64,000 nucleotides of DNA, taken from contig CM054114.1 of assembly GCA_028673005.1 (NCBI GenBank), positions 25,844,869 to 25,908,868 on the forward strand. The letters run 5' to 3'. This document shows positions 36,444 to 46,552 of the stretch, one piece after another (position 1 is the stretch's first letter; the number at the start of each line of letters is the position of its first letter). The stretch is from Tanypteryx hageni. Lineage: Eukaryota; Arthropoda; Insecta; Odonata; Petaluridae. Under the pieces are notes generated by a model that was not told the DNA's origin, did no database searches, and worked only from the letters and a program-made list of their open reading frames with translations. A program made the translations under genes and the position numbers.

Positions 36444-37227
36444 CAAGTAAACTTTTTTTACCATCGCAATACTGTCTCTATATATACTTCGCATCTTAAT
36501 CATCTTCACACCTGTTTTTTTTATATGGCTTCTTCAACCAGCGCTACAAAGACGAGGTATCCGGGTCCTACCTCTCCCCAAAACAAAAGACAACGATGCA
36601 CTACAAAAAAGTTGAGGCCCTCTGACATTTACGTCACATTTAATATTTATACGCGTTATAAATGTCAAGGGAAATTCCGCTCGGGCGGGGATAGCGTAAA
36701 CTCGAAGCACTTTGGATAATATAACGTTTTAAGGTCAATTTCGCTCGATGACTTTGGTATTACATTCTCTAAAAGAGATAGCTATATGCAGTTTTTTTAC
36801 GTCTTGGCATATCGAACATTTACGGGTTTGTTTAATTTATAAAATTGCAAAATATTACCCAAACGAACGTGTAAAACCATTCCACAGTTTACGCTCACAT
36901 GCTTTCTTGGATATGGCCACGTAAATCGAAACCGTGAAAAAAAAAGTAGGCTTTCACATAAGAATACGTAATGTTTTCTTTGGGCATCTTCTTTAGATCA
37001 TCACGTCATAATACAGTCACGTTATATCCATTCGTCTTTTCTTATAATCCCTGAGACGAACTGGAATATTTTATGCTTTGTAATTCCCGAAGATCGTTTC
37101 AAAACCGTGATAAACCGTAATTGATGGCAGTACAATTAAAGCTATTTCTCTAGAAAAGAAAACAGTGCCGAATCTAAATTTTAAAGCATAATCATACAAT
37201 TGGAGGCATGATTGTACACGCACGCCT
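35112..37227. other. no gene; pyrimidine-rich and TA tracts
   Basis: 35410-35700 is CCCTCC/TCTCTC-rich. 35700-36100 is open in several frames on both strands (105-119 codons) but none shows a recognisable domain. A (TA)n run lies near 36.38 kb. The rest is AT-rich. Confidence 0.4.
36379..36440 (+). repeat. (TA)n microsatellite
   Basis: About 31 TA units. Confidence 0.9.
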
Positions 37228-37415
37228 TTATTTATTTGTTTGTTTAAACTGAATCTTAAACAGAGTCCACCGGCCTTTTACAATGAATGTAATACCGATA
37301 ACATAGAGAATCACATGCAACCATGTCGTCGGCAGCATTTGAACCCGCGGCCCTAGGAATGGGAGCCAAACACGCGAATCCTCCACTCTTCCAAGACCGC
37401 CTGGCCATGCGTATT
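37228..37415 (-). repeat. tRNA-derived SINE, family D
   Basis: On the minus strand an A box TGGCCAGGCGGTCTTGG starts at 37407 and a B box GGTTCAAATGC at 37345, 62 bp apart. A 3' tail of AAACAAACAAATAAATAAA ends near 37228. Its body shares nothing obvious with families A and B. Confidence 0.65.
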
Positions 37416-38499
37416 TGGATCTTACTTTTCAGTACTACGATAAAACTTGGATTGTACTGCCTAGACTAGATTTCGCCTTTTTCTATATTGGAATCTACCA
37501 ACGGTGCGTCACCTCTGAAGACTGCCGTTTCCTAGCAGAACTGTTGATCCGGTTTTTCTTAACTTTTAACGACCATTGGAGATACGTACGATGACGATTT
37601 GACAGTAACCATAAGGCGAGCTCTATAATTCTCTACTCGAGTAAGTGCCCGTCAAAAATGACATGAAATGAATTTAAATATTCTCGAGTTAAATCTAAAT
37701 CTACTCTTTTGAACGTATATTAGAATTGAGAAGACAGAAGATTGAGTTATGACAACAACATGGTTGCCAGGGCAGCAAACTGTTAAAAGTCCATTTCAAA
37801 AAAATAATAAGTGACTTGAACGATAAATTTCGGCGATTTCGAACTGATGACAAAATTCGATAATTAGAACAACAAACCTGATTCAATTTTTCTTTAACCC
37901 TAGAATGCATATTCCGGGCCTCTGAGGCACGGCATCTATTTATTCTTTGGATTGATTTTAAAGTAGTAACATTTGGAAACTACCAGCTTCTGACATATTC
38001 CACTACGTATTCATAATACATTATTTATAATTAGTTTCTCTAATCGTCCGATGATAACCTATTCAGAACTATTTATTAAACATTACCCCAAAAAACATAG
38101 CCCGGGCCTGCTAGGCACGCACTTGCAATGAGCAACTTCTATGTTGGTAAACCTGTTCAGAAGAGTTGAAGAAGGCAACGTCGCAGGTCTGTGTGTAGAC
38201 CTACAGTGTTTACTACTGAATCATGTTACCAGCCTGAATTATAAGCTACTGATCATATTATTTTACACCTTCATAACAGCATACATATTGTTTGTTGAAG
38301 TAAGTGTGTGGTATTTTTTCAGTAATATTTTATCTCTTTTTGCACACTACCAAAATGAGCATTGCCTATGCATCACCTTTGCATACTTTTTGTGACAGAG
38401 GTTATATACAAGTTACTTATTGATTTTTGCACGAGTTTCCTATTATGGGTCCATATAAACGTATACTTGGTAAATGTGTTTATTTCAGTTTGAGAATAG

Positions 38500-40437
38500 T
38501 TCCTAGGCCATTGAATGATGATGAAATTTTGTCAGCCTTGTTGCGTGATGAAAGTGGAGAAGAAGGTGAACATGAATAGTGTTAACTTCTGCACGATATC
38601 CTCGACGAAAGCACATATTTCCCATCTGAAGGTTCGGAATCCTCAACTGATAGTGAGGTAGATGACAATAGATTCCCTTCATTGAATCCCCCACCACAGC
38701 AAGTATGCCATCAAAAGTTTGTTGTAGTTTCACCATCATCGAGTGATTGAGTAGCTAAATCGGGATTGGAATGGAAAAATGATGTACCTGCAACTTCACA
38801 GACACCGAGCCGAAATATAATCAGATTCGCTGAAAGACCTGCCCACAAAGTACCAATAAGCCATCAAAAAAGTGCTTTTGAACTGTTACCAAAAATATTT
38901 TAAACGAAATTTTGATGTGTACATATAAAGAAGGAAGGCGTATTGCAAATGAAAAAGGCTACACTTGGAAAGAAGTAACTTCAGTTGAACTTACTGCTTT
39001 TTTAGATTCCTTTTTTTGCCTGGAGTGAAACGCAATTGTAATGTTTGCATCAGAGACATTTTTTCCTCGACTGATACAAACCCACATTACCGAGCTTGCA
39101 TGTTAACAAACCGTTTTTAACTAATAAGACAAATAATTCGTTTTGACGACAAGCATACAAGGAATGCTCACCAACAGACAACCTGGCTCCAATTACCTTA
39201 ATTTGGAAACCGTTTTAGATAAATGTCGGAAGTGTTACGTTCTTATTGAATCACTAACTGTTTATGAGCAGCTTATACCATTCCGCGGTCGCTGACGCTT
39301 TAACCAGTGCATACCTAGCAAATACGAAATTAAAATTTTCTGGCTATGTGACGCGAAAACAAGGTATAGTAAAAACGCTCAAACGAGGCGGGGCGCAGTA
39401 GAAACATTTATGGTAGGACGAGTCCATCTTGGAGGTGTGACCGCCTATAGCAGGGGTGGGCAAACTTTTTACGTGGCGGGCCGCATTAACAGTTGCAGCT
39501 TCTTAGGCGGGCCACATAAGCAGATGAAAATGCCTCGGCGGGTCACGTTAGGGTTCATATCGTAAGTAATTTGATGTCATGCCAGAAATACTGTTCAGGA
39601 AAATCAATAATAATTAATATGTTATCCCCATAACATCACTAAAAGGTGTTCCGGCATTAGTTTTAAGCTACAAATATGAAATTATCTCTATTTTATATTA
39701 CGGTTCGCTTTCATAATGGCAGCGCGGGTTACATAAAATGCCCTCGCGGACCACATGTGGCCCGCGGGCCGCAGTTTGCCCACCCCTGGCCTACAGGGTG
39801 GTTGTGTTTAGGTGTGGGGAATTTGATGCGCGAACTTGGACTCGTGCGAACCAAAATTGTGTTACTGTGCATAGGCTCTGACGTCGGTTCCCCATTAAAG
39901 ATTCTCCTCCCCATTCCTTCCCTTACCCTCTCACGAGTCTCCGCCTGCCACCTTAGAGCGCGCGAGCTATATGCTGTTGACGGTGTCATATACACGGGAC
40001 GACAACCATGGTGGCCAGTCGCAACTGATTTAGCAAAAAATGTTGTTTTGAGCTTGGTGAATTCTGAGGAAAACTCTGGGCGAAATATTACTTTTGATAA
40101 CTTTTTTACCAATGTTCTTTTAGCTCAAAAATTTCTTTCAAAACGACTTACGATTGTAGAAACAATGAGACAAAACAAAAGGGCATTTCTCCTATCATGA
40201 AACCAAGTCGGAGCTGTGATGTATATTACACTGTGCTTGGATTTTGTGGTGATATGACAATGGTGAGCTATGTACCAAAGAAACACAAGTGTTATTCTAT
40301 TGAGTAAAATGCATAGAGATAAAACAATTGCTGAAGGTCCAAAATTTAAACCCGAGATCATAAAATATTACAATGCCAAAAAGGGGTGTCGACACCCTCG
40401 ACCGGATGGCCAGAATCTACACTACTAAACGTCAGAC
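38500..40437 (+). pseudogene. piggyBac transposase, heavily decayed
   Basis: Recognisable pieces in order: an acidic N-terminus (LNDDEILSALLRDESGEEGE, then further Ser/Glu-rich sequence near 38600), ICTYKEGRR-like and NEKGYTWKEVTSVELTAFL (38900-39010), an IRFDDKHTRNAH-like block (39135-39170), PFRGR, then after the MITE IYTGRQPWWPVATDLAKNVV, GRNITFDNFFTNVLLAQKFL with a candidate catalytic Asp, SYVPKKHK-like, and KKGVDTLDRMARIYTTKR-like near 40380. Both stop codons and frameshifts are present. The C-terminal cysteine-rich domain was not found. Older in appearance than the other transposases in the window. Confidence 0.8.
39451..39788. mobile_element. hAT MITE, 338 bp, inside piggyBac gene
   Basis: Perfect 16-bp terminal inverted repeats CAGGGGTGGGCAAACT, with GCGGGCCGC and GCGGGCCACATGTGG just inside. 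The flanks are GCCTATAG (39443-39450) and GCCTACAG (39789-39796), 7 of 8 identical. It interrupts the piggyBac transposase between its first and second conserved halves. A truncated relative is at 7181. Confidence 0.85.
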
Positions 40438-40931
40438 CCAGTTGCGTATGCAGGAATTTTTCAACGGGGGTTATCAGCCTCATCACTAGACCGCGGATTT
40501 CTTAGGTTCTAAAAATTAAGTTTTAGGCGACTAAAATAGGCTCTTTAAATACCTTAATTAGGCTTTATAAAACGTAAAATAGGCTCTAAAAACTACTTCC
40601 AAAAACTATGTCCAGTAAAACACAACATCATTTCTGTCAACTATCAACTTTAATTCACGAAAAAAGACTGAAACATGCACGCACGCAAAAATTGCCCGTC
40701 AATGAAACTTTATTGATTTGTTTTTTCAAAGATCAAAAATATTTTACCACTATGCATTGAAACTTATTCTTATGGTTAATATCCCATGCGTTACCGAGAA
40801 AATACTATCTACATTACATATAGTAATACTGACTGAAAACACTATTCAAGTATATATTTAAGTACTATGCAGAATGTTTGACAAACTGTTTCATTCGAAA
40901 TTCCCATAATGAATTTGTCACCTCTTTGTGT

Positions 40932-42677
40932 TTATTTCACAAATTTCCCGTAATTGGCCTCACAATAAATAACAAGCACCTTTTCTAAGTTTTCTACCAC
41001 AAAACTATGGCGTTTGTCAGTTAATATCATTTTGTAAGCAGAAAAAGAACGTTCGACATCAACTGACGTGACGGGGGCGAACTTCAACTTGGGTACATGT
41101 TGAAATGGAATTTTGCACTCAATTCACTGGATTTTCCTGCCAGTATATCTGCTGCTGTACATAGGCTCTGCAGTCCTGAGTTCTTTTGTAACAACTTTTC
41201 TAGTTTTGCTTTTACTTTTTCCCCCACTTCACCTGGAGCTTCCTTTATTTTTTGTTTCACTTCATTCAGCATAGCAGTTTTTTCGCAGATGGGTTTTCCT
41301 GAGCCCTCTAATTCAGCAATAATCTGCACAAGGGATGTATAGTGGGATCTAATATACGCCAAATCCTTGGGAATGGAGGGATCATCTAGCAACATTTTTG
41401 CCGAAGTGACGCAGGCAGCATCCTCGGCTAGATTTGTCACAACTTCCTTGACATGAAGGATATGCTCGCTGTTATATTCAGCTGCTTTCAGCCATGTGCC
41501 CCAGCGGGTGAGCACAGGCTCAGGTGGCAGAGGGACATCGGGCAGTTTTTCTCGAAAAGCCTGTATTCTTGTTGGTGCCTTGACGAAGACCTTCTTCACG
41601 GTGGAGATCAATTTGTTCACCTTGGGGAATTCCAGTCTTATTTGCTCTGCTACGCGGTTCAAACCATGGGCAAGGCATGTTACATGCACAAGGGAGGGAT
41701 AGAACACCTTGAGCAACTGCATGGCAGCAACCATGTACGATGCAGCATCAGTGTATAGGAGCAGAACTTTCTCTTCGTCTAGATTTTTGGGATACAGCAC
41801 TTTCAGTCCGTTGTTCACGAAGTGTGCTATTGTTTCCTGGTTTGTTTTGGCAAGTTGCTTCGTGCAGATGAGGTAGGCTCTGGATGGCACATCTGGGTCC
41901 AATTTCCCAACAACCAAGTTGGCCATGTATCTGCCAAGAGCATCAGTGGTTTCATCGACCGATATCCAAATATGTGAATCTCCAATGTCCTCCCGTATCC
42001 TGCGCATTGCGTCATCGTACGTGGGTTGCACGTAATTCTTGCGTAGCGTTGACTCGGAAGGTACCGACTGATGGCAGTATCGTTCTAGGAACTCCTTGAA
42101 TGTTGGATTTTCCAGTGTTCTGAATGGAATGTTGGCTACCACAATTACGTGACACAAATCTGCATAAAACTGATTCTTCTTGCTGGATCCCTCAGAAGTT
42201 TGTGTTAAAAGCATTTGTTTCATCTTAGATTTGCGTTCAACATTTGCCTTATGTAGCACTCCTTGGATGTGCTGAGTTAGGTGGGATTTTTTATCACTTG
42301 AAACCTATAAAGAAAAATTATGAAGAAATAATTAACCTTAAAAATACGGAAATAATCTAATAAATATGGAAATGGGACAAAAATATAAAATTTACTTTAC
42401 AGCTACGAAGGTCCGCAGCTGGATTGCTGGACATTTTGAATAACCACTTCTATAGTTACCATAAAATGGCTCGTATAAACAAAAGATGTGGATGGTTTTT
42501 GCCTCAAAGATGACAGGCAATTCACGGCCAATAATTCGTTGCAAGCCAGCATTATAATGTAATTACCTCCTTGTTGCATGCTTGACAGAAGATAATTTTT
42601 CCATCCGTTGTGAAGTACGGGAACTCTTGTAACCACTGACGTATTAAATAAGCTTTCGAACTTGATACATTAGGCAT
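40932..42677 (-). pseudogene. hAT transposase, CGGBP1-like, one frameshift
   Basis: Two exons. Exon 1 (42677-42567) starts with MPNVSSSKAY and contains FPYFTTDGKIIFCQACNKE. A GT-AG intron (42566-42305, donor GTAATT, acceptor TTTATAG) lies exactly between codons. Exon 2 continues VSSDKKSHLTQHIQGVLHKA, completing a CxxC...H...H zinc finger, so the intron splits the finger. Then come WISVDETTDALGRYMANLVV (first Asp), LLYTDAASYMVAAM (second Asp) and VHVTCLAHGLNRV. The frame is lost near 41090-41103 by one base, and the family's last block, KFAPVTSVDVERSFSAYK, follows at once in another frame, ending at a TAA at 40934-40932. Total about 494 codons. The family matches arthropod proteins usually named CGG-triplet-binding-protein-1-like. 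Otherwise intact, so possibly recent or a sequencing error. Confidence 0.88.
42305..42566 (-). other. intron in hAT transposase gene
   Basis: 262 bp, GTAATT at the 5' end and a T-rich tract ending TTTATAG at the 3' end. Phase 0, dividing the zinc finger between its Cys pair and His pair. Confidence 0.8.
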
Positions 42678-42741
42678 TGCACTTTCACAATTTTCACGTT
42701 CACACTTCTCACCTTTACCCTCTGCAGTCTGGAGATGGACT

Positions 42742-42870
42742 GCGGGGTTATTCTCGTTTTCCCGTGTCGCACGATATGACAATGTAACAACGAGAAATAA
42801 ACGCAACATCAGATTAAAGGCATTGTTACATTGTCGTATCACGTGACACTGGGAAACAGAATAACCCCGC
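42742..42870. repeat. foldback repeat upstream of hAT start codon
   Basis: GCGGGGTTATTCTCGTTTTC at the left faces the inverse of GCGGGGTTATTCTGTTTCCC at the right, and the arms stay similar for about 50 bp (including ACAATGTAACAA) around a short loop. It is 65 bp upstream of the transposase ATG, inside the hAT element. It could be a MITE insertion or a structured leader. Confidence 0.65.
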
Positions 42871-43244
42871 CGAACGCGAGACAGGTCCGAGCTGCTGTTC
42901 GCCACTTGATCGTGACCGTGGTGTGAAGGACATTTCCAACCCGTGACTGAACATTGTACAGTCAGTTTAAAAAATACGAATAATACCAAAATCTGCTTTT
43001 ATAGTCGATTATTTTAGAAAATTAGCCCTTTTTAGGCTTTTTTTGCATGAAAAAGACAAAAATAAGCATTAACGTCGAAATAGGCATTTTTAGACATTAA
43101 TGTCAAAATAGGCATTTTTAGGCACTATAAAATATACGCTTTCGGGGTTAATTATTCATGAAACGTATATATACAATTGTATATTGAGATATCTACTCAG
43201 GAAAAAAATAGGTTTTTACCTAAGATCCGCGGTCTACTCATCAC

Positions 43245-44325
43245 TAACATCTCCACAGATCTTTTTTTAAAGATTCAAAAAAATACATTGCATTAGTAGA
43301 TAATGACATGATAGACTGATCATAATTACGTATAATAAACTAATAGATATGATATAACATTAAAATCAATCTACTTTCGCGTTCTTAGTCGATTTACGTA
43401 AGTTATAGAATGAGATTTTTATTTTGGCAATGATAAAATGAAAATCCATTCGTTCGTGCAATCTACGTCAATGTCTATATTTTGTATTTTTTAAATATTT
43501 AATCTTAGTTTAAAAAAGTTACTACATGTCACTCATTCCTGTGTTACACGAATTGAGAAAATCGTTTTGGGATTAGAACTCTGCCTAATGGGCCCACCAA
43601 AATTTTAACATTCCGAACAAAAGGTATGAGAAATTTAATCCTGAACAATGACTATTCCCTCTGGAATTTCTTGAGATATCTTATACACGTAGGGAGAAAG
43701 TTAAAACATACAAGAAATTGTTTACGAAGGAGTAGTAAAAATTGAAAGGGAAAGGTAAGAATAAACTACAGTTTTTTAAGATCAACCTATTGACCTGCTG
43801 TGTTACACGAATAAGCGCTATCTCCCCACTCCTGTGTTACGTCAATTGTCGTAATCTTGTATTCAACAAAACGCGCTATTTTTTCATAAAGTAGAACAAA
43901 AATAACGATTCTATGTTTAGCGATTTTTAAAAAATGCTTAGATAAACGATACGCGGAGCGACATGTTGATATTGAAGTAAAATAAAATCACTAACTTGTA
44001 AAGCATGATTGCAGGATCCAGCAAACGTTGTCATCTGCTGCTTTAACTTGGAAGAAAACTTTCGGATATTTCATTCTAAAAATTAGCAATCTCACTAAAT
44101 TTCACACAGCGGTACATTCGCGGAAATATGTTATTTCCTTATATATGTAAAAGTACAATCCTTAAAGACAACGAAAAGATCCTTTTTCGACCACAAGCAA
44201 TGAATGACTGACGAAAAGTGACTGGAAATTATATGTAGTGAGAGTACATGCAGCATCAGAACATGTGAGACCTAGAGCTTTCTTCCAAGTTCTCTGTATT
44301 TGATGTTTAGTTTTTGCGCTTATAT
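43245..44325. other. piggyBac right half, noncoding
   Basis: AT-rich sequence with no piggyBac-like frame. It is either the diverged 3' part of the piggyBac element or an unrecognised insertion. Confidence 0.4.
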
Positions 44326-44380
44326 TTTCTATAATAATCCAAGAGGTTGATTAGCCAAAAATACAAATACGCGCGCCTTG
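44326..44380 (+). repeat. SINE family A tail fragment
   Basis: CTATAATAATCCAAGAGGTT and the following AGCCAAAAATACAAATAC match the end of the family A copy at 15.72-15.77 kb. No head or body is present. Confidence 0.5.
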
Positions 44381-44858
44381 ATTTACTAGCCGGGTACCAG
44401 ATGCTTAATGAACTCAAATATTTCGCTTAGGTTGAGCCATGAAAGAGAGAAACAACAAGCATAGCTAAGGCGTTTACATTCACCAAATAATAACATGGGT
44501 CACATTTAAGGTCCGAAAAAAGCCCGAATAGAATCGACCACTTAGCCCAAGAGAGGCACACCTTACCACTCCGTCCGCCGGAGTGCCGTACACATGGGTC
44601 CCTTTCTCACGAGACTGCTTCAGTTTTGGAAGCCCTGATCGCATAACTCATCTATTAAAGAAAGTTAACTTGTAGGACGCCAAGTAAAATACTAATGATT
44701 TTTATTTACTCGTTCCGACGTTCGCAATTATCTTGGGGAGTCAATACCTTTTCCAGAGGATATTCTAAGTATACGTTGCTCATGGGGAAGGGAGAGGTTA
44801 TAACCCCCAAACAACAGATCACTGTGTGCATACATTTAAAACTGTTAACTAGTTATGT

Positions 44859-45065
44859 TCATTCATTCATTCGTGTTCTGTCTTACGACATGTCCTACCA
44901 ATTAAATAATTAATTGGTTTTTGACTAGGGAATATACATACACGGTGTGGTGGTTTCCCGTTGCCTTCCACACCGGACACACACACAGAAGGGAGGAGGG
45001 AAACCCGGTGCCGGCATTTGCCTGCTCTTGCGAAGAACACCAGGGGGGCCAACGGCTTAACGTCC
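44859..45065 (-). repeat. 5'-truncated SINE with TSD
   Basis: On the minus strand: GGGACGTTAAGCCGTTGGCC, AGCAGGCAAATGCCGGCACC, TTTCCCTCCTCCC, GTGTGTGTCCGGTGTGGAAG, GGCAACGGGAAACCACCACA and a GAATGAATGAATG tail. The flanks CTAGTTATGT (44849-44858) and CTAGTTATAT (45066-45075) are 9 of 10 identical. The body matches family B while the GGTGTGGAAG tail matches family A. No tRNA head remains, as expected from target-primed reverse transcription that stopped early. Confidence 0.8.
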
Positions 45066-45396
45066 CTAGTTATATATGACATTTATATTTTTTTTAAAGT
45101 CATGTCATTTATATTTTTTAGCTTGTTTCTGAAAACATTAAGTGTTCTCTTTCAAAATCACATATTGTACTCTAATACAATTAATATTAGATATCACTCA
45201 AGCATAGTTTAATAAATAAGTATAGCTATTACGTAGCGTTAAATCATTGTATAACAGCTCAGTAGATTATAATTACGAATTATAAGTGCCGCAACAGGTG
45301 AAAAAAACTTTATTTACTAAGCAAAGCAAATCCGAGCCTGATAGACCCGGGTTATACATTAACGCAAGGTTTAAGGCCCATGCGTTTTAGGGTTAA

Positions 45397-46372
45397 AACA
45401 GTTCCGATCCGAGATGGGTGGTTAGTTTCTTCTAATTATAATTTGCAATAGAATGAAAATCTGCAAGTCTAAAAGTCGCTTTTTACGTGTAATCCTATGG
45501 GAAACGGAAGTTATATCCTGGAGTCTAACACGATCTTCTTTCGTTTTTTCTTCGTCATTGACTTTTATTGCGAGATTTAAGCATTCCAGTCAAATTTCAT
45601 TCTTCTATGTAGTCGAAAACTTTGTTAAAACACCTTTAAGGAAACGTCACAGACAACGTGACAAAAGGGTTAGGCCATTTATATTATGGAGGATTATCTC
45701 CACCTAATGACATATTACCGTTATTATTAGCATTGTAAGGCCTTGGAACATTCAAAGGAAAACGTTTACGTCCAACGAGTTCGTGTGTAGTAAATCATTT
45801 AAGATAACTTTATGCAATTAATGCTTCGGACCAGCCTTTTTGGGGGTAACGGATCCCGGCGAATGTTCGGACTTGCATTTTTTTCAAATCCACAAAATCG
45901 CACGAGTACCATTTCCCACACCAGAGAAAAATCAGGAAATCGGCGAAAGCCGGTGTCGATCAAAACAAAAAAGACGGAGCAAAAACAAAGGGAATATTTT
46001 CGGCCGCCGCCGAAAAAAGCAAGCCGCGCGAAAGCAGGGCGAAGACAAAAGCGCAGCGTGTGGCGCTGGCGACACCCTCGCGTTCATTGGCATCGGTGAC
46101 ACGGAGGGAGCTTTGATTGCCCCATAACACGCCACGGCGACAATGGGTCCGCGACTCACGCCCACCGATTACGTTTCGATCGCTTTTCTTTTGTCCGTCG
46201 CCGCGGAGACCACATATTAAAGCGATGCCCCATCGTACGTCTCTTTTGTGTCGCTCCGAAATGTGAGTTATACCCGCAAGCGCCTCCCTCGCGGTATTTC
46301 CATTGCCAAATTGCCTCCAGTTCTATAAAAAATACCCGCATTTATTTCCGTAGGATTTGATTGGCTCTAATC
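45397..46372. other. no gene or recognisable element
   Basis: Two 95-codon overlapping plus frames at 45.8-46.1 kb are basic and lack a recognisable domain. Nothing else stands out. Confidence 0.4.
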
Positions 46373-46441
46373 CTAACAAGCATGGTAATACTAACGGAGG
46401 TAGGTCGTTGCGCATCTCAGGCGAGCGTCGCTTCGAGCGTG

Positions 46442-46457
46442 TGACGTCACATGGCAT
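46442..46457 (+). promoter_or_regulatory. P element inner inverted repeat, left
   Basis: TGACGTCACATGGCAT, starting 61 bp inside the left end. The core TGACGTCA is a perfect palindrome of the CRE/ATF type. It is just upstream of the transposase start codon, so it could affect transcription as well as transposase binding. Confidence 0.7.
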
Positions 46458-46552
46458 GTATATTGCGCTTGCCGCCTATGATTTACCATTTACTGTGGTC
46501 GCTGGTTTGGAAATTGTTATCTTTTCTCTTGAACTGTGGCTTTCTCAGTGAA

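Larger units (their letters stand above)
40487..43236 (-). mobile_element. full-length hAT element, CGGBP1-like
   Basis: Both ends start TAGACCGCGGAT (12 bp exact), followed a few bases on by CTTAGGT in each. The flanking 8-mers are identical: CTCATCAC at 40479-40486 and 43237-43244. The element carries one spliced transposase gene on the minus strand and short TAGGC motifs in both subterminal regions. It lies within the piggyBac element. Confidence 0.93.
37898..45392 (+). mobile_element. piggyBac element between TTAA sites
   Basis: TTAA (37894-37897) precedes CCCTAGAATGCATATTCCGG. On the inverse strand TTAA (45393-45396) precedes CCCTAAAACGCATGGGCC. The terminal 14 bases match at 11 positions. 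Subterminal copies of CCGGGCCTxxxxGGCxCG lie at 37914, 38101 and, inverted, near 45340. A decayed piggyBac transposase lies between, in plus orientation. The 7.5-kb span includes a 338-bp MITE, a 2750-bp hAT and a SINE, all younger. The superfamily is certain; that both ends belong to one insertion is well supported but not proven. Confidence 0.75.

Noticed and set aside
41097..41758. Plus-strand frames of 81 and 101 codons
   Set aside because: Antisense shadows of the hAT transposase exon 2.
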